A stretch of DNA of 64,000 nucleotides from Streptomyces ortus (GCF_026341275.1 NZ_JAIFZO010000002.1:2519264-2583263), one strand, 5' to 3'. Counted from the stretch's first letter, positions 53,938 to 63,504 are shown. Notes: generated by a model not told the origin, from the letters alone. Numbers and translations are program-made.

Positions 53938-55626
53938 TTACGGGTGGGTCAGTTCGGTTTGGATCGCTGCTCTCAGTCGCAGCGTGGTGACCAGGCGTTG
54001 GAAGGATTCGGCCCAGTAACCCCCGGCGCCCGGAGCCGCGTTCTCCGATTCGTCGGGGACGGCCGTGAGCCCTTCGAGGCGGACGGCCTCCGCCGGATCC
54101 AGACACCGTTCGGCCAGTCCCATGACCCCGCTGAAACTCCACGGATAACTCCCCGCGTCGCGCGCGATGTTGAGCGCGTCCACCACCGCGCGCCCCAACG
54201 GCCCGGCCCAGGGCACCGCGCACACCCCGAGCAACTGGAACGCCTCCGACAGCCCGTGCGCCGCTATGAACCCCGCCACCCACTCGGCCCGCTCCTCGAC
54301 CCCCAACGTGCCGAGCAGCTTCGCGCGCTCGGCCAGGGAAACGGCTCCGGGCCCGCCCGCCTCCGGCGCCCCCGGCGTCCCCAGCAACGCTCTGGACCAG
54401 GAAGGGTCCCGCTGCCGCACCGCCGCCCGGCACCACGCTCCGTGCAGCTCGCCCTGCCAGTCGTCGGCCACGGGCAGCGCCACGATCTCCTGCGGCGTGC
54501 GTCCCCCCAGCCGCGGCGACCAGATGCCGAGCGGGGCCGCCTCCACCAACTGGCCCAGCCACCAAGATCGTTCGCCCCGGCCGGCCGGAGCCTTGGCCAC
54601 CACGCCGTCGCGCTCCATGCCCGCATCACATTCGTGCGGCGCCTCCACCGCTATGGTCGGCGTGCCGTGCGGGCCGGGTGTGCCGTGCGTGCGGTCGATC
54701 GCGACGCAGGATCCCGCCCGCTCCGCCATCCGCCCGGCGAGCGCCGAACCGGGCAGCGCGGACAGCAGCTCCGCCGCGGTGGCCCGTACGTTGCGGCTCC
54801 GGTCGGCCAACGCCCGCTCCAGGAAGGGCTCGTCCGCCGCACTCAGCCCCGTCCGCAACGAGTCGAGGAACATCAACCGGTCCTCGGCCCGCTCCGAAGC
54901 CCACGTCCCGGCGAGCAGATCGCGCGCGGCCCCCGCGTCCTGTGCCCGGACCGCCGCCAGCAGCGCGACCCGCTCGGCGAACAGCCCCTCCTCCCACAAC
55001 GCGTGCATCCGCTCCGGCTCCTCGGACCCGGGCAGCACGGCGCCGCCGCCCGGCGCCGCCCGCAGCGCGAAGCGCCAGTCCGCGTTCAGCCGCGCCAGCC
55101 ACAGGGCGCGCGGCCCCGCGAAGGCCAGCACCGCCGGCCGGATGTCCGTACGCCCCCGGGCCGCGTCCAGCAGCGCGGGAAGTGCCTGGGGAGGGGCCGC
55201 GAAACCCTGCCGGTTCGCCGTGGCGAGCCACTGCGGCAGCAGCTCCTTGAGGTCGGGGGCCGCCCCCCGGCGACCGCTGCTTCCCGCCCCCGGCCGGTCG
55301 GCGAGCAGCATCGTCAGCCGGCGCGCCGCAGCCGGCGGCAGCGGGGGACGGGTGTCCTCCGCCACTGGCTCGACGCGGGCCGCCGCCCGGCCCGGCCGCA
55401 TCCCGGCCCGTCGTCGTACGGTCTCCACGGCCGCCGCGTCCAGCAAGGCCGTCGGCGCGTCGCGCCGGGACGTGACCCCGGAGGGTGTACGCCGCGTGGT
55501 CCCCAGCAGCGCCACGGTCACCAGCTCCTCCCAATGGCTCCCGCCGGACGCTTCCGTGGAAGCGGACGTGGGGGCGGAAGCGGGAGCGGGAGCCGCAGCG
55601 GAGGCGGGGACAGGGGAGCTGGTCAT
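53938..55626 (-). CDS. DUF5691 family protein
   Basis: A 562-residue cytoplasmic protein, largely alpha-helical and resembling a HEAT-like solenoid (WEELVTVALLGTTRRTP; ALLAAVRAQDAGAARDLLAG; FLERALADRSRNVRATAAELLSALPGS). The last motif, a helix pair with 'D.S..VR..AAELL', is typical of HEAT repeats. There are no catalytic residues. It follows the SWIM protein gene 129 bases downstream on the same strand and belongs to the MoxR-VWA cluster. The ATG at 55626 has GAGAGGGAC upstream. The N-terminal 25 residues are an Ala/Pro/Ser tail. Confidence 0.82.
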   Translation of the reverse strand: MTSSPVPASAAAPAPASAPTSASTEASGGSHWEELVTVALLGTTRRTPSGVTSRRDAPTALLDAAAVETVRRRAGMRPGRAAARVEPVAEDTRPPLPPAAARRLTMLLADRPGAGSSGRRGAAPDLKELLPQWLATANRQGFAAPPQALPALLDAARGRTDIRPAVLAFAGPRALWLARLNADWRFALRAAPGGGAVLPGSEEPERMHALWEEGLFAERVALLAAVRAQDAGAARDLLAGTWASERAEDRLMFLDSLRTGLSAADEPFLERALADRSRNVRATAAELLSALPGSALAGRMAERAGSCVAIDRTHGTPGPHGTPTIAVEAPHECDAGMERDGVVAKAPAGRGERSWWLGQLVEAAPLGIWSPRLGGRTPQEIVALPVADDWQGELHGAWCRAAVRQRDPSWSRALLGTPGAPEAGGPGAVSLAERAKLLGTLGVEERAEWVAGFIAAHGLSEAFQLLGVCAVPWAGPLGRAVVDALNIARDAGSYPWSFSGVMGLAERCLDPAEAVRLEGLTAVPDESENAAPGAGGYWAESFQRLVTTLRLRAAIQTELTHP

Positions 55627-55690
55627 GGGCGTCCCTCTCTTAGGAAGCGTCTTAGGAAGCGTCTTTAGAAGCGTCTTGGGAAACGTCGTG
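55627..55690. repeat. 13-bp tandem repeat upstream of the DUF5691 gene
   Basis: GTCTTAGGAAGC and close variants repeat four times (about 55638-55690), in the gap between the SWIM and DUF5691 genes. Confidence 0.7.
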
Positions 55691-55755
55691 GGAGGCGGCG
55701 GGGCGATCCGGTCGCCCGGTCGTAGGGGAGTCGAGAAGGCTGGATCGCGGTGACG

Positions 55756-57108
55756 TCAGCACAGGGTCACCGCCTCGCCCGCGCCCTGAGGCCAGGCCGT
55801 GAGGGGAGAGAAGCCGCGGTGGCCGCACTCTCCGAAGACCGTCACCGGAGCGCCGCCGGAGAGGGCGACCAGTCGCCACAGACCGGAGCGCGACCGGGCG
55901 GCCGGTGTCAGCGGCAGGGCGAGCTCTCCGTCGGCGTCCGCCAGCTGCCAGTCATCGCCGTCCGGAGTCGGTATGACGCGGGCCAACGTCACGGGCCGCG
56001 ATTCGAGCCACGGATCGTCCCGGAGCGCCTCGCCGTACTCGGCCACGGCCCGCGCCACATCCACCCCGGGCGGCCGGAAACCGGCGGGCTCCGGCGCGGC
56101 GAACCGCTCGCCCAGCGCCGCCCTCGACTGCCCCGCGCCCGGATACGCGGACAGCTCCGCGTCCAGCGTCAGCCCGACGGGCAACGCCAGCTCCGGTGCG
56201 CGCCCGGCGGCCCCGTAGGAGAGCAGCAGCGCCGTACGCCCCGACTCGGCCCCGTACAGCCAGATGCGGCGGGTCGTGAGACGGCTGTCCGCGGTGTCGT
56301 ACTGGGCCAGGACCAGCCACCGGTCACGCACCGGCGGGCCGTCCGCCGAGCCGGGCAGCCCGATCCGGGACCGGACCGTCGCGGCCAGGCCGTCAGGCAG
56401 CGCGGCCCGGCGCAGCCACCCCTGGTCGAGGAGGTGGAGCAGCGCGCACTCCTCCAGCAGCCGCACGGGCCAGCCGGGCCCCGACGACGGGATCGCCCCC
56501 AACTCCCGCACCCGCGCGGCAAGGCCCGGCGCCTGCGCGTCGACCATGCGGGCCGCCGTCTCCTCCCACAGCCCGTACCCCCTCCGCTCCGCCGAGGCCA
56601 GACCGCCCCGCAGCAGATCGGTCAGCCGCTGCTCCAGCTCCGACGCCCCCGCGGTGATCAACTCGGCCCGCCGCTCCGCCCTGCGCCGCGCCGCCGCCGG
56701 ATCACCCGCGGACGCCGAACCGGCCGCGTCCTCGGCCCGTTTGTCGTCCGCGCGCTTGCGCCTGCCCTCGATCCACTCCTCCGCCCAGTCCGGCGCCTGC
56801 CCCTTCGGCACCGCGCCGTCCTCGCCGGCCCAGAGCAGCAGCAGCCCCAGCGCGTGCTTGCACGGGAACTTGCGGCTCGGGCAACTGCACTTGTACGCGG
56901 GCCCGGTGGAGTCCGCGATGTCGATCACCGTCCGGTACGGCTTGCTGCCGCTACCTCTGCACAGGCCCCATACCGTCCCCTCCTCGGAACTGCCCGCCTC
57001 CGACCACGGCCCGGCCGCGCCGAGCTTGCTGCCCGCTTTGCGTGACGCGGTGTCAGGCGCCAGTGCAAGCACCTGATCCGCGGTCCAGCGCACCCCCTGC
57101 TGAGTCAT
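55756..57108 (-). CDS. SWIM zinc finger protein
   Basis: A 450-residue protein with a canonical SWIM finger near residues 70-84 (CSCPSRKFPCKHALGL, the CxCx6CxH pattern), a basic/acidic helix region (ARRRAERRAELI) and a large C-terminal domain of unknown type ending in several beta-like segments. SWIM fingers bind DNA or proteins. The start at 57108 gives MTQQGVRWTADQVLALAPD. It is divergent from the MoxR ATPase gene across a 134-base region containing a 14-bp inverted repeat, so the two halves of the cluster are probably co-regulated. It resembles E. coli YehQ in family. Confidence 0.87.
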   Translation of the reverse strand: MTQQGVRWTADQVLALAPDTASRKAGSKLGAAGPWSEAGSSEEGTVWGLCRGSGSKPYRTVIDIADSTGPAYKCSCPSRKFPCKHALGLLLLWAGEDGAVPKGQAPDWAEEWIEGRRKRADDKRAEDAAGSASAGDPAAARRRAERRAELITAGASELEQRLTDLLRGGLASAERRGYGLWEETAARMVDAQAPGLAARVRELGAIPSSGPGWPVRLLEECALLHLLDQGWLRRAALPDGLAATVRSRIGLPGSADGPPVRDRWLVLAQYDTADSRLTTRRIWLYGAESGRTALLLSYGAAGRAPELALPVGLTLDAELSAYPGAGQSRAALGERFAAPEPAGFRPPGVDVARAVAEYGEALRDDPWLESRPVTLARVIPTPDGDDWQLADADGELALPLTPAARSRSGLWRLVALSGGAPVTVFGECGHRGFSPLTAWPQGAGEAVTLC

Positions 57109-57127
57109 GGAACCGAAGGTAGGTCCC

Positions 57128-57187
57128 GCCACTGACAATCGCCTGCGGCGGATACGTTCGCGCAGGTCAGAGCCGATTGTCAGTGGC
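57128..57187. promoter_or_regulatory. 14-bp inverted repeat at the centre of the SWIM/MoxR divergon
   Basis: GCCACTGACAATCG (57128-57141) and its exact complement CGATTGTCAGTGGC (57174-57187), 32 bases apart, stand in the middle of the divergent intergenic region. Each arm includes CTGACA, which resembles a -35 element reading inward. The symmetry suggests an operator controlling both directions. Confidence 0.75.
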
Positions 57188-57242
57188 GTGGTGCACGGTG
57201 GTACCAGATCCGAACCGGCCGAGCCGCAAGGGGGACCGCTCC

Positions 57243-58415
57243 ATGTCCGTGTCCGTCGACCCGACGTCCGTCGACCCGAACCACCACCAGTCCGAAGGCG
57301 TGCCCGCGCCCGCGGTCACGCCCGCGCCGGACAAGGGTGAGGAGCTGCGGCCGCACGCCGAGGACGCGTTCGCCTCCGAACTCGCCGCGCTGGCCGCGCA
57401 GGACGACCGTCCGCGGCCCGCCCGCTGGCGGATGTCACCGTGGGCCGTCGCGACGTACCTGCTGGGCGGCACGCTGGCGGACGGCACGGTGATCACGCCG
57501 AAGTACGTGGGACCGCGCCGCATCGTCGAAGTGGCCGTGACCACGCTCGCCACCGACCGGGCGCTGCTCCTCCTCGGCGTACCCGGCACGGCCAAGACGT
57601 GGGTGTCCGAGCATCTGGCCGCGGCGGTCAGCGGCGACTCCACGCTTCTCGTGCAGGGCACGGCCGGCACACCGGAGGAGGCGATCCGGTACGGCTGGAA
57701 CTACGCGCAACTGCTCGCGCACGGACCGAGCCGGGACGCCCTGGTGCCCAGCCCCGTCATGCGGGCCATGGCCGAAGGGATGACGGCCCGGGTCGAGGAG
57801 CTGACCCGTATCCCCGCCGACGTACAGGACACGCTCATCACGATCCTGTCGGAGAAGAACCTGCCCATCCCGGAGCTGAACTCCGAGGTCCAGGCCGTCC
57901 GGGGCTTCAATCTCATCGCGACGGCCAACGACCGGGACCGCGGGGTGAACGACCTGTCGAGCGCCCTGCGCCGCCGCTTCAACACGGTGGTCCTGCCCCT
58001 GCCGGAGAGCGCCGAGGCCGAGGTCGACATCGTCTCGCGCCGGGTCGACCAGATCGGCCGCTCCCTGGACCTGCCCGCCGTGCCCGAGGGCATCGAGGAG
58101 ATCCGCCGTGTCGTCACCGTCTTCCGCGAGCTGCGCGACGGCGTCACGACCGACGGGCGTACGAAGCTCAAGTCGCCCAGCGGCACGCTGTCCACCGCCG
58201 AGGCGATCTCCGTCGTCACCAGCGGCCTCGCCCTGGCCGCCCACTTCGGGGACGGCGTCCTGCGCGCCTCAGACGTGGCGGCGGGCATCCTCGGCGCCGT
58301 CGTCCGTGACCCGGCGGCCGACCGCGTCGTCTGGCAGGAGTATCTGGAAGCGGTCGTCCGTGAGCGCGACGGCTGGAAGGACTTCTACCGGGCGTGCCGG
58401 GAGGTGAGCGCGTGA
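57243..58415 (+). CDS. MoxR-type AAA+ ATPase
   Basis: A 390-residue AAA+ protein with Walker A GVPGTAKTW near residue 112, the sensor-1 region FNLIATANDRDRG and arginine-finger area LRRRFNTVVLPLP. MoxR ATPases work as chaperones with VWA-domain partners, often inserting metal ions or remodelling complexes. The gene order MoxR, DUF5682, VWA with overlapping starts shows a dedicated partner system. It corresponds to E. coli YehL. ATG 57243 has GGGGGA upstream. Its stop overlaps the next gene's GTG by four bases. Confidence 0.93.
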   Translation: MSVSVDPTSVDPNHHQSEGVPAPAVTPAPDKGEELRPHAEDAFASELAALAAQDDRPRPARWRMSPWAVATYLLGGTLADGTVITPKYVGPRRIVEVAVTTLATDRALLLLGVPGTAKTWVSEHLAAAVSGDSTLLVQGTAGTPEEAIRYGWNYAQLLAHGPSRDALVPSPVMRAMAEGMTARVEELTRIPADVQDTLITILSEKNLPIPELNSEVQAVRGFNLIATANDRDRGVNDLSSALRRRFNTVVLPLPESAEAEVDIVSRRVDQIGRSLDLPAVPEGIEEIRRVVTVFRELRDGVTTDGRTKLKSPSGTLSTAEAISVVTSGLALAAHFGDGVLRASDVAAGILGAVVRDPAADRVVWQEYLEAVVRERDGWKDFYRACREVSA

Positions 58416-60955
58416 GCACGCACGCGGCGGAGAGCGGGGCCGGGGTCCGCCGGCCGCCCGGACCCCTGCTGCTGGGGGTGCGCCACCACGGGCCCGGCTC
58501 GGCGCGGGCCGTACGGGCGGCGCTCGACGCGGCGGAGCCGCGCGTGGTGCTCCTCGAAGGGCCGCCGGAGGCCGACGCGTTGATCGCGCTCGCCGCCGAC
58601 GAGGACATGCGGCCGCCCGTCGCGCTCCTCGCGCATGTCGTGGACGAGCCGGGGCGGTCGGCGTTCTGGCCGCTCGCCGAGTTCTCGCCGGAGTGGGTGG
58701 CCATCCGCTGGGCCCTGGACCACGACGTGCCGGCCCGCTTCATCGACCTCCCGGCCACGCACACGCTCGCCCGGGACGAGAAGGAAGAGACGGCGGAGAG
58801 CGAGGACGAGGGGAAGCCGGACGGGGCTCGTCCCGAAACCGCCGAGGACGCCGAAGCAACCGAGGACGCCGAGGACGCCGAACCCGCCCGGGACGTGCGG
58901 ATCGACCCGCTGGCCGTCCTCGCCGAGACCGCCGGATACGACGACCCCGAGCGGTGGTGGGAGGACGTGATCGAGCACCGGGGGGCGCGAGGAGAGGACG
59001 CGTTCGCACCGTTCGAGGTGCTCGGCGAGGCCATGGAGGCGCTGCGGGAGGTCTACGGGACGGGGGGACACGACCGGGATCTCCTGCGCGAGGCGTACAT
59101 GCGGCTTCAGGTGCGGGCAGCGCAGCGGGAGTTCGCGGACGACGTGGCCGTGGTGTGCGGCGCCTGGCACGTTCCCGCACTGCGGCAGCGGACCACCGTC
59201 GCCGCCGACCGGGCCCTGCTCAAGGGACTGCCCAAGGTGAAGGCCGACATGACCTGGGTGCCCTGGACCCACCGGCGGCTCTCCCGTATGAGCGGTTACG
59301 GAGCGGGCATCGACTCGCCCGGCTGGTACGGGCATCTGTTCGCCGCCGCCGACCGTCCCATAGAGCGCTGGATGACGAAGGTGGCGCGGCTGCTGCGGGA
59401 CGAGGACCGGCCGGTCTCCTCCGCGCACGTCATCGAGGCGGTGCGGCTCGCCGACACCCTCGCCGCGATGCGGGGCCGCCCCCTGCCGGGCCTCACCGAG
59501 ACCACCGACGCCGTACGGGCCGTGATGTGCGAGGGCTCGGACGTACCGCTCGCGCTCGTGCACGACCGCCTCGTCGTCGGCGACGTGCTGGGAGAGGTGC
59601 CCGCGACGGCGCCCGCCGTCCCGCTCCAGCGCGACCTCGCCCGGCTCCAGCGACGGCTGCGGCTCAAGCCGGAGGCACAGGAGACAGAGCTGGAACTCGA
59701 CCTGCGCAAGGAGACCGACGGCGGACGCAGCAGGCTCCTGCACCGGCTGCGCCTCCTCGGCATCCGGTGGGGAGAGCCGGTCTCGTCGCGCGGCAGCACG
59801 GGTACGTTCCGGGAGACCTGGCGGTTGCACTGGGAGCCGGAGCTCGCGGTGCGCGTCGCCGAGGCCGGAGTCTGGGGTACGACGGTGATCGCCGCCGCGA
59901 CCGCCAAGGCCGAGTCGGACGCGGTCGGCGCACGCTCGCTGGCCGAGGTCACGGGCCTCGCCGAGCGCTGCCTCCTCGCCGAACTCCCCGACGCGCTCCC
60001 CGTGGTGATGCGGATCCTCGCCGACCGGGCCGCCCTGGACGCCGACGTCGGCCACCTCGCCCAGGCGCTGCCCGCCCTCGTCCGCTCCCTGCGCTACGGC
60101 GACGTACGGGGCACGGACACCCAGGCCCTGGCCGAGGTCGCCGCCGGGCTCGCGGAGCGGGTCTTCGTCGGACTGCCCCCGGCCTGCGCCGCCCTCGACG
60201 CGGAGGCCGCGGAGGAGATGCGAGGCCACATCGACGCCGTGCACAGCGCGGTGGGACTGTTGGTCGAGGGGACGGAGGAGGCAGAGGAAGCCAAGGGGCC
60301 GGAGGGTGCGGGGAGCGGCAAGGAGGCCGGGGGAGGCGCGGGCGACCCCCGAGCCGGCATACGCGGCCGGTGGCACTCCGTCCTGGGCACGCTGTCCGCG
60401 CGGGACACCGTTCCGGGCGTCGTCCGGGGGCGGGCCGTGCGGTTGCTGCTGGACGACGGGGAGCTGGGGCAGGAGGAGGCGGCGAGGCTCATGGGACTCG
60501 TCCTGTCACCGGGCACCGCGCCCGGCGACGCGGCGGCCTGGATCGAGGGCTTCATCGGCGGGGGATCGGGGGGCGGCATGCTGCTCGTGCACGACGAGCG
60601 GCTGCTCGGCCTGGTCGACTCCTGGCTGACCGGTGTGCCGGGGGACGCGTTCACCGGCGTGCTCCCGTTGCTGCGGCGCACCTTCTCGGAGTACGAGCCC
60701 GGAGTGCGCCGCACCCTCGGCGAACTGGTCCGGCGTGGGCCGGGGTCGCGCGGGAGCGTCGCGGACACCGTCTCCGGGACACCCGGCTTCGGACCCGGCC
60801 TCGACGAGGCCCGCGCCGGCGCCGTAATGCCGGTGCTGCGCATGCTGCTGGGGCTGGACGAGACCGACGACGATCCGGGTGAACCGGGTAATCCCGGTAA
60901 TCCGGGTGGTCGCCGTGGACCAGGGGACAACGACCTTGTGGGGGCGGGCCGATGA
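58412..60955 (+). CDS. DUF5682 family protein (YehM-like)
   Basis: An 847-residue protein starting LLLGVRHHGPGSARAVRAALD and VVLLEGPPEAD, a fold related to the TraB/ChaN-like group in its N-terminal part (inference). A negatively charged Asp/Glu insert lies near residues 125-165, a conserved block MTWVPWTHRRLSRMSGYGAGIDSPGWYGHLF in the middle, and long helical repeats at the C-terminus. It is always found with MoxR and VWA genes in the clusters I know. The GTG overlaps the MoxR stop and GGGAGG lies upstream. Its stop overlaps the VWA ATG. Function is unknown. Confidence 0.85.
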   Translation: MSTHAAESGAGVRRPPGPLLLGVRHHGPGSARAVRAALDAAEPRVVLLEGPPEADALIALAADEDMRPPVALLAHVVDEPGRSAFWPLAEFSPEWVAIRWALDHDVPARFIDLPATHTLARDEKEETAESEDEGKPDGARPETAEDAEATEDAEDAEPARDVRIDPLAVLAETAGYDDPERWWEDVIEHRGARGEDAFAPFEVLGEAMEALREVYGTGGHDRDLLREAYMRLQVRAAQREFADDVAVVCGAWHVPALRQRTTVAADRALLKGLPKVKADMTWVPWTHRRLSRMSGYGAGIDSPGWYGHLFAAADRPIERWMTKVARLLRDEDRPVSSAHVIEAVRLADTLAAMRGRPLPGLTETTDAVRAVMCEGSDVPLALVHDRLVVGDVLGEVPATAPAVPLQRDLARLQRRLRLKPEAQETELELDLRKETDGGRSRLLHRLRLLGIRWGEPVSSRGSTGTFRETWRLHWEPELAVRVAEAGVWGTTVIAAATAKAESDAVGARSLAEVTGLAERCLLAELPDALPVVMRILADRAALDADVGHLAQALPALVRSLRYGDVRGTDTQALAEVAAGLAERVFVGLPPACAALDAEAAEEMRGHIDAVHSAVGLLVEGTEEAEEAKGPEGAGSGKEAGGGAGDPRAGIRGRWHSVLGTLSARDTVPGVVRGRAVRLLLDDGELGQEEAARLMGLVLSPGTAPGDAAAWIEGFIGGGSGGGMLLVHDERLLGLVDSWLTGVPGDAFTGVLPLLRRTFSEYEPGVRRTLGELVRRGPGSRGSVADTVSGTPGFGPGLDEARAGAVMPVLRMLLGLDETDDDPGEPGNPGNPGGRRGPGDNDLVGAGR

Positions 60956-62181
60956 CTACGGGAGCGGTGAGCGGGGGAACGGCCGACCGGGCCGGGGTGC
61001 CCGATCAGTCCGGGGCCACCGACGAGCGGCTGCGGCGCTGGCGGCTCGTGCTGGGCGGGGACGACGCGGACGGCACGGGCTGCGCGCTCACCGGGCAGGA
61101 CGCCGCGATGGACGGGGCGCTCGGCGCGCTGTACGGGAACGGCAACGGGAAGGGCGGCAGGGCGCGGGCGGGGCAGGAGCGTTCGGCGGGGCTCGGGGCG
61201 TCCGCGCCGTCCGTCGCCCGGTGGCTGGGCGACATCCGGACGTACTTCCCGTCCTCCGTCGTCCAGGTCATGCAGCGGGACGCCATCGACCGCCTCGGGC
61301 TGTCCACCCTGCTCCTGGAGCCGGAGATGCTGGAGGCCGTGGAGGCCGACGTGCACCTGGTGGGCACGCTGTTGTCACTGAACAAGGCGATGCCCGAGAC
61401 GACCAAGGAGACGGCACGGGCGGTCGTGCGCAAGGTGGTCGAGGACCTGGAGAAGCGGCTCGTGACCCGCACCAGGGCGACGCTCAAGGGGGCCCTCGAC
61501 CGCAGTGCGCGTATCAGCCGGCCGCGCCATCAGGACATCGACTGGAACCGCACCATCGCGGCCAACCTCAAGCACTATCTGCCCGAGTACCGCACGGTCG
61601 TGCCCGAGCGGCTCATCGGCTACGGACGCGCCTCGCAGTCGGTGAAGAAGGAGGTCGTCCTCTGCATCGACCAGTCCGGCTCGATGGCGGCGTCGGTCGT
61701 GTACGCGTCGGTGTTCGGCGCGGTGCTCGCCTCGATGCGGTCGATCGACACCCGGCTCGTCGTCTTCGACACGGCGGTCGTCGACCTCACGGACCAGCTC
61801 GACGACCCGGTCGACGTCCTCTTCGGCACGCAGCTCGGCGGCGGTACGGACATCAACAGGGCCCTCGCGTACTGCCAGTCGCAAATCACGCGCCCCGCCG
61901 ACACGGTGGTCGTGCTCATCAGCGACCTCTACGAAGGGGGCATCCGGAACGAGATGCTGAAGCGGGTCGCCGCGATGAAGGCCTCGGGGGTGCAGTTCGT
62001 GACGTTGCTCGCGCTGTCCGACGAGGGGGCCCCGGCGTACGACAGGGAACACGCGGCGGCGTTGGCGGGTCTGGGCGCACCGGCGTTCGCCTGTACGCCC
62101 GACCTCTTTCCGGAGGTGATGGCGGCGGCGATCGAGAAGCGCCCACTGCCGATACCGGACACCGGCAGCCCGACGCGGTAG
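60952..62181 (+). CDS. VWA domain protein (CoxE-like)
   Basis: A 409-residue protein with an N-terminal helical region (about 1-200) and a C-terminal von Willebrand factor A domain. The metal-ion-dependent adhesion site is intact: DQSGSMAAS starting at D240, T in GGGTDINRAL and D in VLISDLYEGG. VWA proteins pair with MoxR ATPases to present targets. It is the third gene of a tightly overlapping operon and corresponds to E. coli YehP. Confidence 0.92.
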   Translation: MTTGAVSGGTADRAGVPDQSGATDERLRRWRLVLGGDDADGTGCALTGQDAAMDGALGALYGNGNGKGGRARAGQERSAGLGASAPSVARWLGDIRTYFPSSVVQVMQRDAIDRLGLSTLLLEPEMLEAVEADVHLVGTLLSLNKAMPETTKETARAVVRKVVEDLEKRLVTRTRATLKGALDRSARISRPRHQDIDWNRTIAANLKHYLPEYRTVVPERLIGYGRASQSVKKEVVLCIDQSGSMAASVVYASVFGAVLASMRSIDTRLVVFDTAVVDLTDQLDDPVDVLFGTQLGGGTDINRALAYCQSQITRPADTVVVLISDLYEGGIRNEMLKRVAAMKASGVQFVTLLALSDEGAPAYDREHAAALAGLGAPAFACTPDLFPEVMAAAIEKRPLPIPDTGSPTR

Positions 62182-62403
62182 GAGGAGAGCGCGGAAGAGG
62201 GGGCGGGGGGAGCGGGGTTACGGAAAAAGCGGACATGAGTATCCATCGGTAACAGGGGGCTTGCGCTACCTCGGGAGTCCCGTGCGAGGATCGGCGGGTC
62301 TTGGGGGGCGTGCAGCCTCGCGGCCGCGCCCCACCCGCACCACTCCACGACGTCGGCGTACTCCGCTCCGTCCTGTCCCTCCGCACGGGAGGCTCTGCCC
62401 GCC
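62182..62403. other. Short intergenic region
   Basis: About 220 bases, gene-free. No clear terminator or promoter was identified. Confidence 0.3.
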
Positions 62404-63354
62404 TTGGCCCTGTCAGCCGTAGCCGTACTGCCCGGAACCGCTCCGCGTACGACACGTGGGGCGGCGGGGCGGCGGGTGCTGCAACTGGTGTTGCTGGTGG
62501 GCGGGTTGTTCGTGCTGGGGCTCCTCTGCGGGGAGCGGGCGCACGCGGCGGAGCGGACCGGCGAGCAGTTGTCGGCGCCGGGCGACTCGCGGCCCGTGGC
62601 CGACGGAGCCCAGGGCCTCGTACGGCCGGTGACCGACGACGTCGTTCGCCCGGTCGTCGAGGGTGTCGTGCAGCAGGTGCCCGCGCACGTCGTACCGCAG
62701 GTCGCCGAACACGTCGTCCGGCCCGTCGATGATCTGATCCACCAGATCACCGACGGAGTGGCCGACGACATAGCCGACGGAATCGGCGAGGGGGGCGTCG
62801 AGCAGCCGGATCCGCCGCGGTGGTGGCCGTCGGAGCCCGAACTGCCCACGCTGCCCGGTGTTCCCGGACTGCCTGAGCCGCCCGAGTCGCCGGGCCTGCC
62901 GCTGCCCGCGGTTCCCGGCCAGATCCTCCCGGCCGGTTCGGCGGCGGAGCCGCCGCAGCCCGGCGACGTTCTGGACCAGCGACGGGCAGCCGGGAAGCGG
63001 CCGAGCGGGGAGCACGGCGCGGCGGCGGCGTACGGGCCGCGGTTCGCCGGTGGCGCCGGTGGCCTCGCGGCGGCCGGTGACGACCTGGGCCGCCAGGGGC
63101 ATGCAGCGGGCGCCCGGAACACCCGGGCGGCGGGAGCCGTGCAGGTGCCCGTGCACCAGATGCCCGGCGGCGACCCCACGGGTGCGTCGGCGTGCCACCT
63201 CGCCGTCGACAACGGGTCGCCGAGACACGGCGACGCGCAGGCCGTCACCTTGAACGAGAGGGTTCGGCCGACGCTGGTGCCCGGCGCCGCCGCGGACGTC
63301 GTCGCGGCCGGGCCCCGGGACCGGCACCGGGACATTCCGGAGTTCCCCGGCTAG
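62404..63354 (+). CDS. Secreted Streptomyces protein with helical repeats, unknown function
   Basis: About 316 residues. A membrane or signal segment (VLQLVLLVGGLFVLGLLCGE ... AHA) is followed by an amphipathic repeat region (GLVRPVTDDVVRPVVEGV ... HVVPQVAEHVVRPVDDLI) with VRPV spaced regularly. A Pro-rich stretch and a Gly/Ala-rich tail with one conserved Cys/His block (ASACHLAVDN) complete it. The start is a TTG at 62404 with GGAGG about 12 bases upstream, so the exact start is weak. It resembles nothing with a known function. Confidence 0.6.
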   Translation: MALSAVAVLPGTAPRTTRGAAGRRVLQLVLLVGGLFVLGLLCGERAHAAERTGEQLSAPGDSRPVADGAQGLVRPVTDDVVRPVVEGVVQQVPAHVVPQVAEHVVRPVDDLIHQITDGVADDIADGIGEGGVEQPDPPRWWPSEPELPTLPGVPGLPEPPESPGLPLPAVPGQILPAGSAAEPPQPGDVLDQRRAAGKRPSGEHGAAAAYGPRFAGGAGGLAAAGDDLGRQGHAAGARNTRAAGAVQVPVHQMPGGDPTGASACHLAVDNGSPRHGDAQAVTLNERVRPTLVPGAAADVVAAGPRDRHRDIPEFPG

Positions 63355-63504
63355 AGCCGACGCCCTCCGCCGAACAGATCTGTCCGCCTGCCCGGAGAGC
63401 GAGCCCGCCCCGGAACCCTCCGGAGACCGGGCCCCTCCGCGCCGGTCGGTGTGACGGGCGACATCCGGCCGTTCGCGTACGCCGGCTGACCACCGACCAC
63501 CGAC

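Noticed and set aside
55756..57045. Long plus-strand open frame across the SWIM gene
   Set aside because: Antisense shadow; the SWIM zinc finger is intact on the minus strand.
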